The translations under genes were made by a program, and so were the position numbers. The notes under the pieces were generated by a model. That model was not told where the DNA came from. It worked only from the letters and a program-made list of their open reading frames with translations, and did no database searches. DNA of 64,000 bases from Liquidambar formosana (lineage: Eukaryota; Streptophyta; Magnoliopsida; Saxifragales; Altingiaceae): positions 19,460,982 through 19,524,981 of the forward strand of contig CM077831.1 of assembly GCA_039720395.1 (NCBI GenBank), given 5' to 3'. Shown piece after piece: positions 60,256 through 64,000 of this stretch (position 1 is its first letter; each line of letters opens with the position of its first letter).

Positions 60256-62073
60256 TTTAACCGGAGTCTGACTTTGTTTTTTTCCTTCCCCCTTTTTCTT
60301 TTCGTTAGTTTTGTTTTATTATTGCTTTTATTGTCATCATCATCATTATCTTCATCATCATCATCATCATCATCGAGTGAGATGGAAGGTGCCATATTCA
60401 AAATTCAGGATTCCTTGAGACAGTTCAAACTCAAAACCAGACTCAACAGTTTGTTTTAAACATTTGAGAATCGGCGTCAACTCAAGACGACCCAGAAGTA
60501 GTATTTTTCCACTACCATTTCTGTATCATTTCTACTTGGAGTTCTTGCAGAAAGGTTTGAAAATGGAGCAATTAATGGGATCACAAATCGTAGGAAATTA
60601 CTGCCATACCGTACAGTCTCACCGGATTTCAGTTACCCAGAAAAAAAGTAATAATAAAAACCTTTTATTTTTATTTTTTTTTTACAAAGGGGAGTGGGAT
60701 GGACATACCTACCCATCTGGTCATGACAAGGACAGAGACACTCCGAAAATCTCCTTAATGGATCAAGAATCTGCATCCATTTGTTTTATGGATAGTACAG
60801 TCTCTTTCTCTCCAAATTTTATCAATAATTACACTAACACCGTATTGGATTACAGCTGGGTTCTTATTCCAATTTGCCAAGGAGGGATATATGGCCACGT
60901 ACTCTCTGTGTGATACAGACATCTCTCCCATCTTAAACCAATTGATCAGTGTCTTTCATTTTGTGGGTTTCATGTGTCTTATAAGACACATGTATTCTAA
61001 AAATGGACATGTATTCGCGTGTCACAGAGGGATTGGCTGCAGGAGGGTGGTAGCTAGCATTCCTCTTCACCAAGTTATCATCGTACCTTTGGCTGGTCCA
61101 TCATTAACCTTATGAACTCTTAAAGGTTAACCTTAGTTGGCCAATGTTCTAATTAAGTTTAAGTTTCCGTTGATAATGGGGACTCATTATATGCTTTGGT
61201 GGATTCATTATTGGGGAATTGAAATTCTTATGTTTCTTGAGAGTTGAAATGTTTGCAAGAATTGTAATTCCCTAAATTTTGTCAAACGAATAATCAACCG
61301 GCCCTTCTTGTTGTTAACCATAAACAACCACTTTGATGAATACATACACATTTTAGTACTTAATAATAACCTTTATGGGTGATCAAGATCGAATACCTAA
61401 ATGTATTAATTAAATATACTAATTATATGCATTTATTCATACAAAAATAAATTCTAATATCTAATGTTCTAAAGAAATATCCAGAAAATAATTAATTAGT
61501 AAAATTTAGAAGGTGTGTCTAAATCATGGAACCAAGTTGATTCTTTAAATTCTAAAAGTACCCAAAAAAAAAAAAAAAAAAAAAAAAAATCCTTTAAAAA
61601 AATGAAAAAAAAAGCTAGCATAGATATCACAAAGTTATTAATTTATAGAAAATAAATTGTGAGGGAGCCTACCATATTTTCTTGGTCATCAGTGCAGTAG
61701 TCTAAAATCGCGTGAAAATGCTGTTCTTGCCAATTGCAAGCAAGAATTCATTAATTCAATATATGCATATATATCTATTTATATTTATATTTTTCTTTAC
61801 AAAACAAATACACAATGGTGAGAAATTTCCTGGTACGTACCCCATAATTAATAATTAACTCCTGTATATAAACATGTCATTGTCTCTCTCTCGCTCTCTA
61901 TATATATATATATAGAATGACTTATACACAAGTATAAAAAATAACAATACTCCGTAATCCCCTACGTCAATCCAATTAAGTCATCCACTCGAATTTCTTC
62001 TAGAGGTGGACTTTGTCTAACTTTCTAAGAAATCTTCTTCCACACAACTTGCCATATAAAATATATATATATA
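59471..62073. other. AHL 3' UTR and intergenic DNA; no second gene seen
   Basis: The first few hundred bases are presumably the AHL 3' UTR. Simple repeats lie at about 60204-60250 (T-run plus TA), 60331-60374 (TCA/CATCAT) and 61561-61590 (A-run). The 149-codon frame at 60464-60913 contains an AT-rich low-complexity stretch and no family motif, and is not supported as a gene. Confidence 0.5.
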
Positions 62074-62247
62074 CAGAGCTGATCCCATCAGCACGTGCTG
62101 ATGTAAGTTACATCAGCACTATGCATTAGGGATTGTACCCCTTGCATTGATTCAATTCCCCTCACATTTCACTAATGCACAAGGTACAACTCCCAATGCA
62201 GGTTTTGATATAAGTTATATCAACACGTCCTTACCTGATCATCATCC
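62074..62247. mobile_element. CACGTG-containing MITE, copy 2, just upstream of a gene
   Basis: Carries CAGCACGTGCTGATGTAAGT on the left and ATATAAGTTATATCAACACG then TTACCTGATCATCATCC on the right; inverted ends as in copy 1 (36279-36450). TA tracts flank it on both sides. It ends 75 bp before the start codon at 62322, so it probably lies in the promoter or leader. Confidence 0.8.
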
Positions 62248-62321
62248 TATATATATATATATATATCACCCATAAAAATAATATACTATCATAGAACCAT
62301 ATAGAGTCGAGAATATAATAG

Positions 62322-62882
62322 ATGGTCATGAAGATAGTTGGAAGTTCACTTGCATATCTTCTCTTCTGTCTGACTTCACTCATCCTCTTAATCTTCTTCT
62401 CTGTATCATTCTCAGTTTCTCGACAGCATCACGAGCTTGTTATTTCAACCTACAAGTTTATTCGGTTCGCAAAATCCAGCCCCATGGTTGTTCTTCTAGT
62501 TTGTCATGTTATCATTATCGCTATCTTTCTTGGAAGATCGTCCAAGGAGCCGTCCGGGGGAGATATTGATTGGTTTTTTTCTCCCCCTCCGATGGTATAT
62601 CATGCAGTGGAAGATATCGATGGAGAAGAAGAAACCAAAGGTGATGAAGATTACGATGACAACAACAAGAAGGACGACGAGGACAGTGATATTGGGAATC
62701 ATGGTTATGATGGGTACGATGAAGATAACGATGATGGGAGTAGCGATGATGATTATGATAGCGAATATGAGCGAGTGGACAGTGATTTAGAGAGGAGGAT
62801 TGAAGAATTCATAGACAAGGTCAATAGCAAATGGAGAGAGGAGTTGTTTAATGAGAAGCTTCTTTTGCTTGGCTGCAGCTGA
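62322..62882 (+). CDS. Small membrane-anchored acidic protein with DUF761-like C-terminus
   Basis: Single-exon gene, 186 residues. Two hydrophobic segments (about 9-30 and 55-72) suggest membrane anchoring at the N-terminus. A long acidic, low-complexity middle (about 88-158: Asp, Glu, Asn, Gly) follows. The C-terminus DLERRIEEFIDKVNSKWREE (about 158-178) resembles the short DUF761 motif of plant proteins, which often also carry N-terminal hydrophobic segments. The function of this family is not established. The start at 62322 is the first ATG; another Met follows two codons later. A TA-rich tract and the MITE at 62074-62247 stand directly upstream. AATAAA at 63196-63201 could serve as its poly(A) signal. 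The family link rests on one motif, so the name is tentative; that it is a gene is more certain. Confidence 0.75.
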   Translation: MVMKIVGSSLAYLLFCLTSLILLIFFSVSFSVSRQHHELVISTYKFIRFAKSSPMVVLLVCHVIIIAIFLGRSSKEPSGGDIDWFFSPPPMVYHAVEDIDGEEETKGDEDYDDNNKKDDEDSDIGNHGYDGYDEDNDDGSSDDDYDSEYERVDSDLERRIEEFIDKVNSKWREELFNEKLLLLGCS

Positions 62883-63195
62883 ATTCCAATATTTATCCAG
62901 CTCAAGCTAGCTGCCTAGCTCCCAAGTGCTTATATGTACATATTGTAAACATGCAAGTTCGATCTCCTACTATGTTGGTGAATAGTTTTTTAATTATTTT
63001 CTTTTCTTGGCCCTTTCCCACCATATATTTATGTCACATGCTAGGATATAGGGTAGGGTTGGTTCTGGTTAAAGGCTTGATAGGTCATATATAGGTCCCT
63101 TTTTAATGACTGTTTTATGACTCAGCCGACGAGCATGAGCATGATGAATATGTGTACATCTTGTGAGTATATATGTTGTACGTATGTAAATAGTG

Positions 63196-63201
63196 AATAA
63201 A
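63196..63201 (+). terminator. Possible poly(A) signal of the DUF761-like gene
   Basis: AATAAA about 315 bp after the stop codon, in a T/A-rich setting. A single hexamer match; position is plausible but not decisive. Confidence 0.35.
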
Positions 63202-63316
63202 GTGAAAGTGGATATGAATTGTAAATTACATATTACCTACAAAGTGAATTGTAATTTTATTTTATTTTGCAAGACCTACAGTCGCATTAGATATTCTTTT
63301 CATGTATGTTAAATAT

Positions 63317-63448
63317 ATATCAAGATCATAAAAAATTTGGAGCTAGGTGCCCTAAATAATTTCTATATCATCTAGTAGATGTTTTTATAATATTAATTAC
63401 AATTGTTGCATGTGTTGCACATGCATGCATCATGCTTGCCCTATTGCT

Positions 63449-63518
<70 letters not shown>

Positions 63519-63690
63519 TGTTACATATCAAGATCATCGGGAATTTGGAGTTAGGTGCCTTAAATAATTTATACAGATTATATCACCTACTATATTTTTT
63601 TATAACATTAATTACAATTGTTGTGTTGCACACGCAACACGTTTTGCCCCGTTGCTAATGTGTGTGTGTGTATATATATATATGTTCAAG
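63317..63690 (+). repeat. Diverged direct repeat, period 208 bp, with TG/TA microsatellites
   Basis: ATATCAAGATCAT starts units at 63317 and 63525. Both contain TTTGGAG(C/T)TAGGTGCC, TAAATAATTT, ATTAATTACAATTGTTG, then TTGC(C/T)C(C/T)(A/G)TTGCTA(G/A)TGTGTG and a TA run (63463-63514; 63670-63683). The repeated end with a TTGCACA/GCAACAC inverted word may be the terminus of a mobile element. No gene. Confidence 0.8.
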
Positions 63691-64000
63691 TGCTCGTTGT
63701 GGATATGCAATACCAATCATGATCATTCATGACAATAATTTGCTAGTTCGTTACCAAGTGCACTTGATGTAATTTTACATCAATTCAAGTGTACTCCAAA
63801 ACTTTTACATGCGACTTGTATTTGGCTAAACCAATCATTGGATTAAATTTGATTCATATGTTGGTCATACATGCCAAAAATCAAGTTAGTTTAAGATTAA
63901 GAGCAGTTTCATTCGAAATGTCCATAAATGAATGATTGTTATTGATTAAAAAAATGTACGTTTTAGATCATATAGCAATCATTAATCTTAGATTAACTTG

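Noticed and set aside
60464..60913. 149-codon frame after the AHL gene
   Set aside because: No family motif, an AT-driven N/K/F/L-rich block, and no splice or promoter support; probably chance.

Overview
This window is nuclear DNA from a flowering plant, probably a eudicot with a TE-rich genome. The species cannot be named from the sequence. Three things point to this: two plant gene families (MAP65 cytokinesis protein, AT-hook/PPC AHL protein) with GT-AG introns of 75 bp to about 10 kb; a plant membrane protein with a DUF761-like C-terminus; and dense plant-type mobile DNA (TRIMs, Helitrons with CTAG and hairpin ends, hAT and Tourist MITEs, a LINE, Copia and LTR elements). There are no bacterial-style operons, no CRISPR array and no recognisable rRNA or tRNA gene.

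Layout. 1-9.3 kb: AT-rich DNA with a complete small TRIM (1028-1345), a decayed LINE reverse transcriptase (about 4090-6450) and a few unidentified candidate exons; two of these flank the LINE and are phase-compatible. 9.3-17.8 kb: two large non-autonomous elements side by side, a 1.7-kb long-TIR MULE-like element (9321-11049) and a 6.6-kb LTR retrotransposon without gag-pol (11164-17798) that carries two internal minisatellites. 17.8-19.2 kb: a nearly perfect 240-bp direct duplication, which includes the tip of the 3' LTR, brackets a 0.95-kb gene-like fragment. 19.5-27.7 kb: a MAP65-3-like gene on the + strand, twelve coding exons, 715 codons, with two mitosis-specific (MSA) cores in its leader region. 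27.7-36.7 kb: intergenic AT-rich DNA with a 1.77-kb Helitron, MITEs and long-TIR elements.

36.7-59.5 kb: one AHL gene, five coding exons and 327 codons spread over 21 kb. Its introns hold most of the mobile DNA: a gypsy-type LTR with a nested hAT element, a CGATAT-rich TIR element full of GAA repeats, a TRIM with perfect TSD, an hAT MITE with perfect 8-bp TSD, a threefold 295-bp tandem repeat, a small Helitron, a Copia RNase H remnant interrupted by a Tourist MITE, and a tandem three-LTR TRIM with perfect TSD. 59.5-64 kb: a single-exon DUF761-like membrane protein gene (62322-62882). Its start codon lies only 75 bp after a CACGTG-containing MITE; a sister copy lies upstream of the AHL leader.

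The MAP65 protein should act at the phragmoplast midzone and the AHL protein on AT-rich chromatin. Nothing in the sequence suggests the three genes act in one pathway. The main interest is the layered transposon history, several parts of which can be dated relative to each other by nesting and TSDs.
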